The notes under the pieces were generated by a model. The model worked only from the letters and a program-made list of their open reading frames with translations, was not told where the DNA came from and ran no database searches. Position numbers and translations under genes: made by a program. A stretch of DNA of 64,000 bases, from the NCBI GenBank assembly GCA_046297495.1, contig JBKBIP010000004.1:143205-207204 (forward strand). The letters are read 5' to 3'. This DNA comes from JBKBIP01 sp046297495. Lineage in GTDB: Bacteria; Planctomycetota; Planctomycetia; Gemmatales; Gemmataceae. The stretch's first letter is position 1, and each line of letters begins with the position of its first letter. Below are positions 34,684 through 42,117 of the stretch, piece by piece.

Positions 34684-35790
34684 ATGAAAACTGAGAAATT
34701 CCATGTCTATGTCGTCGTTGCCTTGGTGGGCGTCCCGGCGTTCGTCAAGGCGGGTGAGCCGGTGCTGGCCCAGCCGCTCAGCGGGCGCGTGTTGCTGCTG
34801 GCTAATGATCGCATCTTGGAGGGGGACATCACGCGCATGGGGGATCGCTATCGGATTCGCCGGACGATTGGCGAGACGTGGATCCCCGCCAGCGATGTGC
34901 GTTGCCTGAGCGCCGACATGGAAGGTATCTATCGGTATCTCCGTCAGCAAGCCAACCTGCAAGACGCCGACGAACGCCTGCGCCTGACGCGCTGGTGCAT
35001 GCGCCACGGCTTGCGCGAACAAGCCCGCGTGGAAGCCGAGGCGGCAGCGGAATTGCGGCCTCATGATGCCGAATGCCGGCGGTTATTCGAGTACCTGAAA
35101 CATTCCACGACCACGGCGCGCTCCGCGCCGTCCCAGGAAACGCGGCAGGAATTCCCGGACCTGCCCAGCGTGGAATACAATCCCCAGGCCCTGGGATTGT
35201 TCACCACCAAGGTGCAGCCGCTGCTCATGAATACCTGTGCTCGCTGTCATGCGTCCGATAACGGCGGTGCGTTCCGCTTGACGCGCGTCCATGCCACCAG
35301 CGCCGTGGATCGGCGTCTCACGATTCACAATCTCGCCGCCACCATGCGATATGTGGACCGGGAACGTCCCGGCCAAAGTGAGCTGCTGGCCAAGGCCGTC
35401 GCCATCCACGGTGGCGCCGACCTGCCGCCGCTGAAGAACCGCGAATCCGCCGCCTATCGTCTCTTGGAGGAGTGGGTCCACTTAGCCGCGGCCCACGGTC
35501 GGCCAGCCGCCACGGCAGCCGCGCCGCCTGTTTTCATCTTGCCGACACCACCGGCCGCCTCTGTTCCCCTATCCATGTCATCAGCGCCGGAACCTGTCTC
35601 GACCGAAGCCGTCGAACCGACCATGATCGAGGAAAGCGAACTAGCGACCGGAGCCGCTCAGACCGCGACGATGGCGCCCCCCTCGGCTGCGTCCGTTCCC
35701 GCCGAGCCGGAAACGCCACTCGATCCGTTCGATCCCATCATTTTCAATCGCCAGATGCACCCGCACGGCAAACCGAAGCCAGCCCCGTGA
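34684..35790 (+). CDS. exported single-heme cytochrome c-like protein
   Basis: 368 residues from ATG 34684, with a signal peptide (about 1-24, ending FVKAGE). It has one heme-binding CARCH (near residue 185) inside a PSCyt1-like segment (FTTKVQPLLMNTCARCHASD) with downstream LPPLKNRES. The N-terminal part is helical (about 75-135). The C-terminal 90 residues are Pro/Ala-rich and probably disordered. It is convergent with rsgA, with a 27-bp gap. Electron transfer or a structural role in the envelope is possible. Confidence 0.75.
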   Translation: MKTEKFHVYVVVALVGVPAFVKAGEPVLAQPLSGRVLLLANDRILEGDITRMGDRYRIRRTIGETWIPASDVRCLSADMEGIYRYLRQQANLQDADERLRLTRWCMRHGLREQARVEAEAAAELRPHDAECRRLFEYLKHSTTTARSAPSQETRQEFPDLPSVEYNPQALGLFTTKVQPLLMNTCARCHASDNGGAFRLTRVHATSAVDRRLTIHNLAATMRYVDRERPGQSELLAKAVAIHGGADLPPLKNRESAAYRLLEEWVHLAAAHGRPAATAAAPPVFILPTPPAASVPLSMSSAPEPVSTEAVEPTMIEESELATGAAQTATMAPPSAASVPAEPETPLDPFDPIIFNRQMHPHGKPKPAP

Positions 35791-35817
35791 AGAACCCGTA
35801 GAGAAAGCAGATGAGCC

Positions 35818-36957
35818 TTACTCCGCCGGGTCGCCGTGGAACAGGCCAAGGTAGCTGGTATATCGGCTGATGCTGATTTGCCGCCGTTCGACGGCGTTCT
35901 TGACGGCGCAGCGTTCCTCGTGGGTGTGGGTGCAATCGGGGAAGGCGCACAAGGGAACGAAGGGGCGAAATTCCGGGAAGAACCCTTCGACTTCTTCGGG
36001 AATCACGTCCCAGAGCTGGAATTGCCGGATGCCTGGGGTATCAACCACCCAACCGCCGAAGTCCAGTTTCAAGAGCTGGGCCGTCGTCGTGGTGTGCCGC
36101 CCCTTTTGCGTCCCTTCGCTTACTTCACGGACTTTCAAACCTAAATCCGGCTGAATAGCGTTCAACAGTGACGATTTGCCGACACCGCTTTGACCAGCGA
36201 AGACCGATTGCCGGTGGCGCAGCAGGCGCCGCAGGCGTTCGATGCCGTGGCCGGTGGCGGCGCTGGTCAAGAGCGTGGGGATGCCCAGCTGACAGTACAT
36301 GCCGATGAGCGATTGAAACGGCGCGGGATGCACCAGGTCCGCTTTGTTCAGACAGATAAGCGGGGCGATCCCTCCTTTCTCAGCGCTGGCCAGGTAGCGG
36401 TCGAGGAGATGCGGTTTCAAGTCTGGCTCGATGAGCGACATGACGATGACTAGCTGATCGACGTTGGCCACTAGTACATGCTCGCGCCTCTTGGAAGCCC
36501 GCGTCAGGACGCCATGCCGGGGTTCGACGCGTTCGATCAGCCCTTCGTCGTTGCCGGCGGGGCGGAACCACACTTGGTCGCCGGTGGTGACAATGTTGCG
36601 TTCCTCAGTGGCCAAGGTCCGCAGCAAGCGGCGCACGGCACAGCGATATTGTTGCCCATCTGCCGTCTCCACGACGCTTTGCAAGCCATGCACGCGCAGC
36701 ACCCGCCCCAAGCGGCAGGTCGCCGGATCAATGGCCGGCATCACCGCCGCTTCCTCCCCCCCGGCATCCGCGGTTTCCTCTTCCTGGATGATGGTCCGCC
36801 GCCGCGACAACTCCCCCTTGGCACGCACGCGTTCCTCTGCCGGCGTCGCCTCCTCATCAAAGCCATGCTCTTGAAAGCCGCGCGTCCAATGCCGCTGCCG
36901 GGCCGGCTTGGAACGGTTCTTGCGAAGATCAACACGTACTTTTTTCTTCTTGGCCAT
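35818..36957 (-). CDS. rsgA: ribosome small-subunit-dependent GTPase RsgA
   Basis: A 379-residue circularly permuted GTPase: an OB-fold domain (about 85-150), then G4 (NKAD), then G1 GQSGVGKSS, G3 DTPG, and a C-terminal zinc domain with CAFPDCTHTHEERC. It acts late in 30S ribosome maturation. An unusually long basic/acidic N-terminal extension (about 80 residues, starting MAKKKKVRV) precedes the OB fold. ATG 36957 is the natural start; the frame is open further but unsupported. Confidence 0.95.
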   Translation of the reverse strand: MAKKKKVRVDLRKNRSKPARQRHWTRGFQEHGFDEEATPAEERVRAKGELSRRRTIIQEEETADAGGEEAAVMPAIDPATCRLGRVLRVHGLQSVVETADGQQYRCAVRRLLRTLATEERNIVTTGDQVWFRPAGNDEGLIERVEPRHGVLTRASKRREHVLVANVDQLVIVMSLIEPDLKPHLLDRYLASAEKGGIAPLICLNKADLVHPAPFQSLIGMYCQLGIPTLLTSAATGHGIERLRRLLRHRQSVFAGQSGVGKSSLLNAIQPDLGLKVREVSEGTQKGRHTTTTAQLLKLDFGGWVVDTPGIRQFQLWDVIPEEVEGFFPEFRPFVPLCAFPDCTHTHEERCAVKNAVERRQISISRYTSYLGLFHGDPAE

Positions 36958-36988
36958 GCTGAGTATTTTAGCAGTTATCAGTGATCGG

Positions 36989-37016
36989 TATTTAGCAGGC
37001 GAGCCACAGGCGCGCC
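36989..37016. repeat. GCGAGCCACAGGCGCGCC-type repeat, copy 2
   Basis: TATTTAGCAGGCGAGCCACAGG resembles the elements at 18822-18847 and 61955-61980 (TTTAGC...GCGAGCCATAGGCGAGC). It lies between the AIM24-family gene and rsgA. Confidence 0.5.
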
Positions 37017-37029
37017 ACACAAATACTCA

Positions 37030-37725
37030 TCACCCCGATTGCATCTGCATCAAACCTTCCTCGAAGGGTTGGATGACGACGAACCCTTCGCCGTCGAAGC
37101 GCATTTGCAGCGACTCGCCGCTGGCCCGGCCAAAGAAACTTTTCAAGCTGATGTCCGTCTTCAGCTCCGGGTACAGGCTGCCGGACCAGGCGACGGTCGC
37201 TTGGGGATCGGTGAACACCGGCTGGCCACGTTGCACCAGCAAGGTGATCGGGTCAAAGTGCGTCGTCAGGGCGATCATGCCGGTCCCTTCCAACCGCACA
37301 TTAAATAGGCCCCCCGCCAGGATGCCCGATAGCGACTTCATGAACTTGATGTCCCATTGGATCGTCGGCTCGAAAGCGAGCAGATCAGAGCCGTTGATGT
37401 AGATCGTGTCGCCGCGCAGGTTGAGAATGGTGATTTTCTTCCCCTGATCGGCCAGGTAAAGCACGCCTCGCCCTTGCCCTTTGGTCAACGGCAAGCTCTC
37501 GCCGGTGAACATTTTCTTGAACAACCGGCCCACGCCATGTTCCAGAATCCCTTCGCGCTCGAAGCGAACGTCGCCGAGATACGCGACCATCGCTCCCTTC
37601 TTCATCCACACCAAGCCGTTGAGGTGGACCTCCAGAAAGCGATCCCCCTCCAGCTCGAAGACCCCTTCTTGACGGTCTTTCTGGTGCGTTTGCCGCGTGA
37701 ACTCATCGATGGTGTATCGGCTCAT
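37030..37725 (-). CDS. AIM24 / TIGR00266-family protein
   Basis: 231 residues, all beta, with the family's ending pattern QMRFDGEGFVVIQPFEE and repeated glycine-rich turns (LPLTKGQGRGVLYLADQGKKI, FNVRLEGTGMIALTTHFDP). It is a TRAP-like beta-roll of unknown biochemical function, widespread in bacteria. No signal peptide is seen. AGGAA precedes the ATG. Confidence 0.85.
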   Translation of the reverse strand: MSRYTIDEFTRQTHQKDRQEGVFELEGDRFLEVHLNGLVWMKKGAMVAYLGDVRFEREGILEHGVGRLFKKMFTGESLPLTKGQGRGVLYLADQGKKITILNLRGDTIYINGSDLLAFEPTIQWDIKFMKSLSGILAGGLFNVRLEGTGMIALTTHFDPITLLVQRGQPVFTDPQATVAWSGSLYPELKTDISLKSFFGRASGESLQMRFDGEGFVVIQPFEEGLMQMQSG

Positions 37726-37844
37726 GGCTATTCCTCGTGAAGAGAATGGGGAACTTCATCTCGCCACACCAAACTTGTGGTTGCTTTTCCCTGGCTCTCT
37801 TTACTATTCGTTAATTCACCTACGACATTGTATCGCGGATGGGG

Positions 37845-37879
37845 AAAAAAACCGGCGCGATCCGGGAAGGATGCGCCGG
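37845..37879 (-). terminator. intrinsic terminator after the zwf/redox operon
   Basis: On the minus strand a hairpin (CCGGCGC pairing with GCGCCGG, plus an inner ATCC/GGAT) spans 37852-37879. It is followed directly by seven T residues (37851-37845). It lies 20 nt after the zwf stop codon and is the clearest terminator in the window. Confidence 0.85.
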
Positions 37880-37898
37880 TATCGAACTTGTGAGCGAA

Positions 37899-39881
37899 TT
37901 ATCCCTCGGCCTCTTCCTTTCTCGGCACCAGTTGCTCGGCGGACAAAGTCACCTGATAGCGTTCTTGGGCGATGCGCAGAATGGTTTGGGTGAAGTCAGG
38001 ATGATCGCGGAGCAGATTGGCGAAGTTGTCTTTCTCCAGCATGAACAGCTCGCAAGGGGTGAGAGCGCGAATCGAGGCGGTGCGGGGACGGGACAGCAGC
38101 AGGGCGATTTCGCCAAAGAAATCGCCGTCGCGCAGGGTGTTGAGCACTTGGCCGGCGCCGTCAAGCACCTCGACCTTGCCGCGCAAGAGGATGTACATGT
38201 CCTTGCCAGTTTCCCCTTTGCGGATGATCATGTCGCCGGCATCGCACACCACTGGCTGGAGCTGCATGACCACGGAATTCAACAGCAGCGGATCGCATCC
38301 CTGGAACAGCGGGATTTTGGCCAGAGCCTCGCTGTTGATGACTTCGTACCAGCGCCGGCCATCGCGCTCGATCAGCTCGAAGGCGGCTTTCGGTCCCCAG
38401 GAGCCAGCCCGATAGTTGGGGAAATCGGTGGCGGGTTGAGCGGACCAGTAATCCAAGATGGGTTGAGCGATGCGCCAGGCGGTCTCAACGAAATCGGTGC
38501 GGGAAAACAAAGTGGCGTCCCCCATCATGCAGCTGTAGAGGAGCACTTCGTAGCCGGTACCGCGTGCCGCGCGGAAGGCGTCATCGTAGGCAAAACGCAT
38601 ATTGACTTTTTGCAGGCGCATAGCCGGACCGGGAATCTTGGCGTGAAAGCGCAGCTCGATTCCCTGGTCCGGCTGGATGTGAAAGATCAGCCGATTGGGG
38701 TCCAGCCCTTCTCCTGGCGTTTCACGGAACACCACTTCTGGGGCCTTCTTGAATTGCACGACGATTTCCGTCCCTTTCTTCCACAAACTTTTGCCGGAGC
38801 GCAGATACACCGGCACCCCCTCCCAGCGCCAATTGTCGATGAATAATTTCAAGGCGGCGTAGGTTTCGGTGTTGGACTGGGGGTTGACATGCGGCTCTTG
38901 ACGATAGCCGGCGGCAGGGGCGCCGTCTAGGTGTTGTCCCGGCCCATATTGACCACGAGCAGACAAGACAGGGACTTCCTCCGGGCGCGGAATGCGGATG
39001 GCTTCGAGCAGCTTTTGCTTTTCGTCCCGGATGGCGTCGGCGCGGAACGACACGGGCGGCTCCATGCTAACATAGGCCAGCATCTGAAACATGTGATTTT
39101 GCATCATGTCACGCAGCACGCCGGAGCGGTCGTAGTAGTTGCCGCGCCCTTCCACCCCCACCGTTTCCGTGACCGTGAGCTGAAGGTGATCGACTTGGTT
39201 CTTGTTCCAAATCGGCTCAAAGATGCGATTGGAGAAGCGAAACGCCAAGATGTTTTGCACCGTCTCCTTACCCAGGTAATGATCGATGCGATAAATCTGG
39301 TCCTCGCGCCAGTATTTCAAAATTTCCTGATTGAGCGCCACGGCCGAGGCATAGTCATGGCCAAACGGTTTTTCGATGATCAGCCGCCGCCATCCCGGCC
39401 CGCGATTGAAGCCAGCGCTTTCCAATTGGGAGGAGATCAAGCCAAAGACGGCCGGCGGCGTCGCCATGTAGAAGATTACGTTGCTCTGAAAATTCCCAGC
39501 TTTTTCGATCTCGGCGATGGATTGGGCCAGATTCGCGTAGGTTTGGGGATTCTCAAAACGTCCAGGGACATAGTGCAGGCAGGGGACGAAGCGCTCCCAC
39601 GCCGCGGCATCGAAGACGCGGCGCGTCGTGAATTGGCGCATGTCCTGGGACATGCGGGCGCGAAAGTCGTCGGTGGCGAGTTCATCCAAGGCCACGCCGA
39701 CGATGGCGAATTGGGCGGGCAGCAACCGCTCGCAGGCCAGATTGTACACGGCAGGCATCAGCAATCGTTTAGTGAGGTCGCCGGAGGCGCCAAAGATCAC
39801 TAACACGCACGGCTCATGCGGGGCCGGATGTGCTTGCGGTTGTTCCCCCAGAGTGCCAATTAGATGTTGGCTGTGCGTCAT
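37899..39881 (-). CDS. zwf: glucose-6-phosphate dehydrogenase fused to a cyclic-nucleotide-binding domain
   Basis: 660 residues, against about 490 for normal Zwf. Residues 25-505 are a full G6PDH: GASGDLTK (31-38) for NADP, EKPFG (170-174) and the active site RIDHYLGKE (198-206). Residues about 516-650 are a Crp-type cyclic-nucleotide-binding domain with the phosphate-binding cassette FGEIALLLSRPRTAS (589-603), including the key Glu and Arg. The enzyme makes NADPH in the oxidative pentose phosphate pathway; the extra domain suggests direct allosteric control by cAMP or cGMP (inference). It is the last gene of the redox operon, 55 bp after the kinase, and is followed by a terminator. A GGAG box precedes the ATG. 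Confidence 0.93.
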   Translation of the reverse strand: MTHSQHLIGTLGEQPQAHPAPHEPCVLVIFGASGDLTKRLLMPAVYNLACERLLPAQFAIVGVALDELATDDFRARMSQDMRQFTTRRVFDAAAWERFVPCLHYVPGRFENPQTYANLAQSIAEIEKAGNFQSNVIFYMATPPAVFGLISSQLESAGFNRGPGWRRLIIEKPFGHDYASAVALNQEILKYWREDQIYRIDHYLGKETVQNILAFRFSNRIFEPIWNKNQVDHLQLTVTETVGVEGRGNYYDRSGVLRDMMQNHMFQMLAYVSMEPPVSFRADAIRDEKQKLLEAIRIPRPEEVPVLSARGQYGPGQHLDGAPAAGYRQEPHVNPQSNTETYAALKLFIDNWRWEGVPVYLRSGKSLWKKGTEIVVQFKKAPEVVFRETPGEGLDPNRLIFHIQPDQGIELRFHAKIPGPAMRLQKVNMRFAYDDAFRAARGTGYEVLLYSCMMGDATLFSRTDFVETAWRIAQPILDYWSAQPATDFPNYRAGSWGPKAAFELIERDGRRWYEVINSEALAKIPLFQGCDPLLLNSVVMQLQPVVCDAGDMIIRKGETGKDMYILLRGKVEVLDGAGQVLNTLRDGDFFGEIALLLSRPRTASIRALTPCELFMLEKDNFANLLRDHPDFTQTILRIAQERYQVTLSAEQLVPRKEEAEG

Positions 39882-39936
39882 GGCTTGGTTCTCCGCTTCG
39901 TGGAATAAGGGGACTCATTGTGGTTACGGTCAACCT

Positions 39937-42054
39937 TCACGCCCCTTCCCCCGCGGCGTTGTCTTGCTCGCGCTGAATGGCCTTTTCGACGACGATGAGC
40001 GCTGATTCGGCGAGCATGGCCAGAGTAGCCATGTCCTCCGGACCGAAGGGGCCGCTACGTTTGTTCAATACTTGAAACACGCCGACCACCTCCCGGCCTT
40101 TGCGTTTCATGGGATAAGTCAACAGATTTCGCGTCCGATAGCCCGTTCGTTTGTCGATGTCTTGATTGAAACGTGGATCGTTGTAGGCGTCGGGAATGCT
40201 GATGGGTTCGCCGGTGGCGGCCACGGTGCCGGCGATGCCGACGCCGATGGGGATGCGGATGGTGCCGACGCCATCCCCCATGGCAACCTTGGACCACAGC
40301 TCCCCCCGTTTTTTATCGACCAGGTAGATCGTGGCTCGTTCGGCGTTGACGAAGCGCGTCGAGGTTTCGCCGATTAATTTCAGCAGGGCGTCGAGGTCGG
40401 TGGTGCTCACCAGCTTGCGCGTGGTCTCCAACATCAGGTGCAAGCGTTCGACGTTCCGTTCCGCTTCGACCTGCTGCTGCTTCAGCTCGCGCAGCGCTTT
40501 TTGCAAGCGGGCGTTGTACCAGGCTCCCGCCAACAAGAGACTTAAGATCGCCACGGCACTGACAGCCAGCGCACTATACAGCAAGATACCCACGAGCAAA
40601 CCGATCATGGCGACGGCAGCGGCGGCGGACAAGGCCGCCAGCGTCGGCCGCTGCCGCGCCCAGCGCGCGACCCGTTCGATTTTACCGGGCGCGCGCGCCT
40701 GGATGGCTTCCCCCATCAGGAACGCCCGCAGGTCCTCCGCCAAGGCCTCGGCGCTGGCGTAGCGCTTGCTCGGTTCCTTTTCCAAGCATTTCATGCAGAT
40801 CGTTTCCAGGTCCAGGGGAACCTTGGCTTGCAGACGGTTCAACGGCACGGGGGTCTCGTTAGACACTTGCCAGAGGGTGTCCATCGCCGTTGCTCCCTTG
40901 AAGGGCGGACTGCCGGTTAGCATCTCATACAAGATCGCGCCCAGGGAATAAACATCTGTGGCTGGCCCGATGTCCTTGACATTGCCGGACGCTTGCTCCG
41001 GCGCCATGTAGCTCGGCGTTCCCATGATGGCGCCGGAGCGTGTTTGGCCAAATTCCACATCCAGTTGCTTGGCCAAGCCGAAATCCGTGATTTTAGGGTG
41101 TCCTTCCTTGGTCAGCAGGACGTTGGCCGGTTTCAAGTCCCGATGGATGATATGGTGCTCATGCGCCACTTGCACGGCGCGGGCCAGCTTCTCCACCATC
41201 TCAGCAGCGGCGCGCGGCGGTTGGGGCCGGCCGGCGATCCGATTAGCCAGGGTTCCGCCGACGACGTATTCCAGCGAGAAATAGGGAACCCCCTCGTGTT
41301 CGCCGATGTCGTAAACCTGTACGATATGCGGATGCTGCAACCGCGCCACCGCGCGGGCCTCGGTCAGAAAGCGGTTTCGCTCTTGAGAGCGAGCTTGGGC
41401 GCCGGCCAAGATCATCTTCAAGGCAACGATGCGCTGCAAACCCAGATGACGAGCCTTGTACACCACCCCCATTCCCCCCTGGCCCAGCTCACCGAGAATC
41501 TCATACTCTGGAATGGCAACGCGACGCCATTGGGCGGATGATTCCTCGTCTGGCGTGATTTCATAGGAAATGGTGCTCCAATTGTGGACATCCTCAGGGT
41601 CCAGGGGCTGGAGAGACTTGGTGAGCAGCGGGGCTGAGGCCGAAGGAGCCGCCAAGGAATCGGCCTGCAAGGCGGCCTGCAAGGCGAACTGATCGCGGAG
41701 CGGATCGTCGAGGTGTGGGAAGCGTTGGCAATACTCCGCCAATCGCGGAGTTTCTCCCCGTGCCTCGCGCAGCAGGATTTCTTGATAGATCAGATCAAGA
41801 ACCGCTTCATCGTGAAACGGCAGGTGGGCCAGCTGAACCATGTAATCTTCCACCAACACGTGCTGGCCGCGCTGCCAGCGGGCCTGCTGATCGGCACGCA
41901 CCATAGCCGCGATGTCCATGACTTGCAACCTACGGCCCTCCTCAGCGGACGCGGAAAGAGCGGGTCGGGCTTCCGAGGGGGCGTCCTCAACGGGTTTGTT
42001 CGCCGTGGGGGTGGGAAGGTCCACAGTTGGGGGTTCGTTGTGAGGGGGGGACAT
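39937..42054 (-). CDS. membrane Ser/Thr protein kinase with C-terminal GAF domain
   Basis: 705 residues. An N-terminal helical extension (about 40-130) common to planctomycete kinases precedes a complete Hanks-type kinase: GQGGMG (191-196), Lys213, HRDLKPAN (304-311), DFG (324-326) and an APEQ motif. A hydrophobic stretch (about 475-515) could form two membrane helices. A helical linker and a GAF domain (about 560-695) follow. The GAF domain contains NKRSGPFGPED, close to the NK...F...D(E) motif of cyclic-nucleotide-binding GAFs but also found in others. Its position between two genes with cyclic-nucleotide-binding domains is suggestive. AGGAGG precedes the ATG. Confidence 0.92.
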   Translation of the reverse strand: MSPPHNEPPTVDLPTPTANKPVEDAPSEARPALSASAEEGRRLQVMDIAAMVRADQQARWQRGQHVLVEDYMVQLAHLPFHDEAVLDLIYQEILLREARGETPRLAEYCQRFPHLDDPLRDQFALQAALQADSLAAPSASAPLLTKSLQPLDPEDVHNWSTISYEITPDEESSAQWRRVAIPEYEILGELGQGGMGVVYKARHLGLQRIVALKMILAGAQARSQERNRFLTEARAVARLQHPHIVQVYDIGEHEGVPYFSLEYVVGGTLANRIAGRPQPPRAAAEMVEKLARAVQVAHEHHIIHRDLKPANVLLTKEGHPKITDFGLAKQLDVEFGQTRSGAIMGTPSYMAPEQASGNVKDIGPATDVYSLGAILYEMLTGSPPFKGATAMDTLWQVSNETPVPLNRLQAKVPLDLETICMKCLEKEPSKRYASAEALAEDLRAFLMGEAIQARAPGKIERVARWARQRPTLAALSAAAAVAMIGLLVGILLYSALAVSAVAILSLLLAGAWYNARLQKALRELKQQQVEAERNVERLHLMLETTRKLVSTTDLDALLKLIGETSTRFVNAERATIYLVDKKRGELWSKVAMGDGVGTIRIPIGVGIAGTVAATGEPISIPDAYNDPRFNQDIDKRTGYRTRNLLTYPMKRKGREVVGVFQVLNKRSGPFGPEDMATLAMLAESALIVVEKAIQREQDNAAGEGA

Positions 42055-42117
42055 CGACGACCTCCTGATTCTCCACCGGACAAGGACGACGCCAGCATGA
42101 CATCGTTCAACGGCGAC

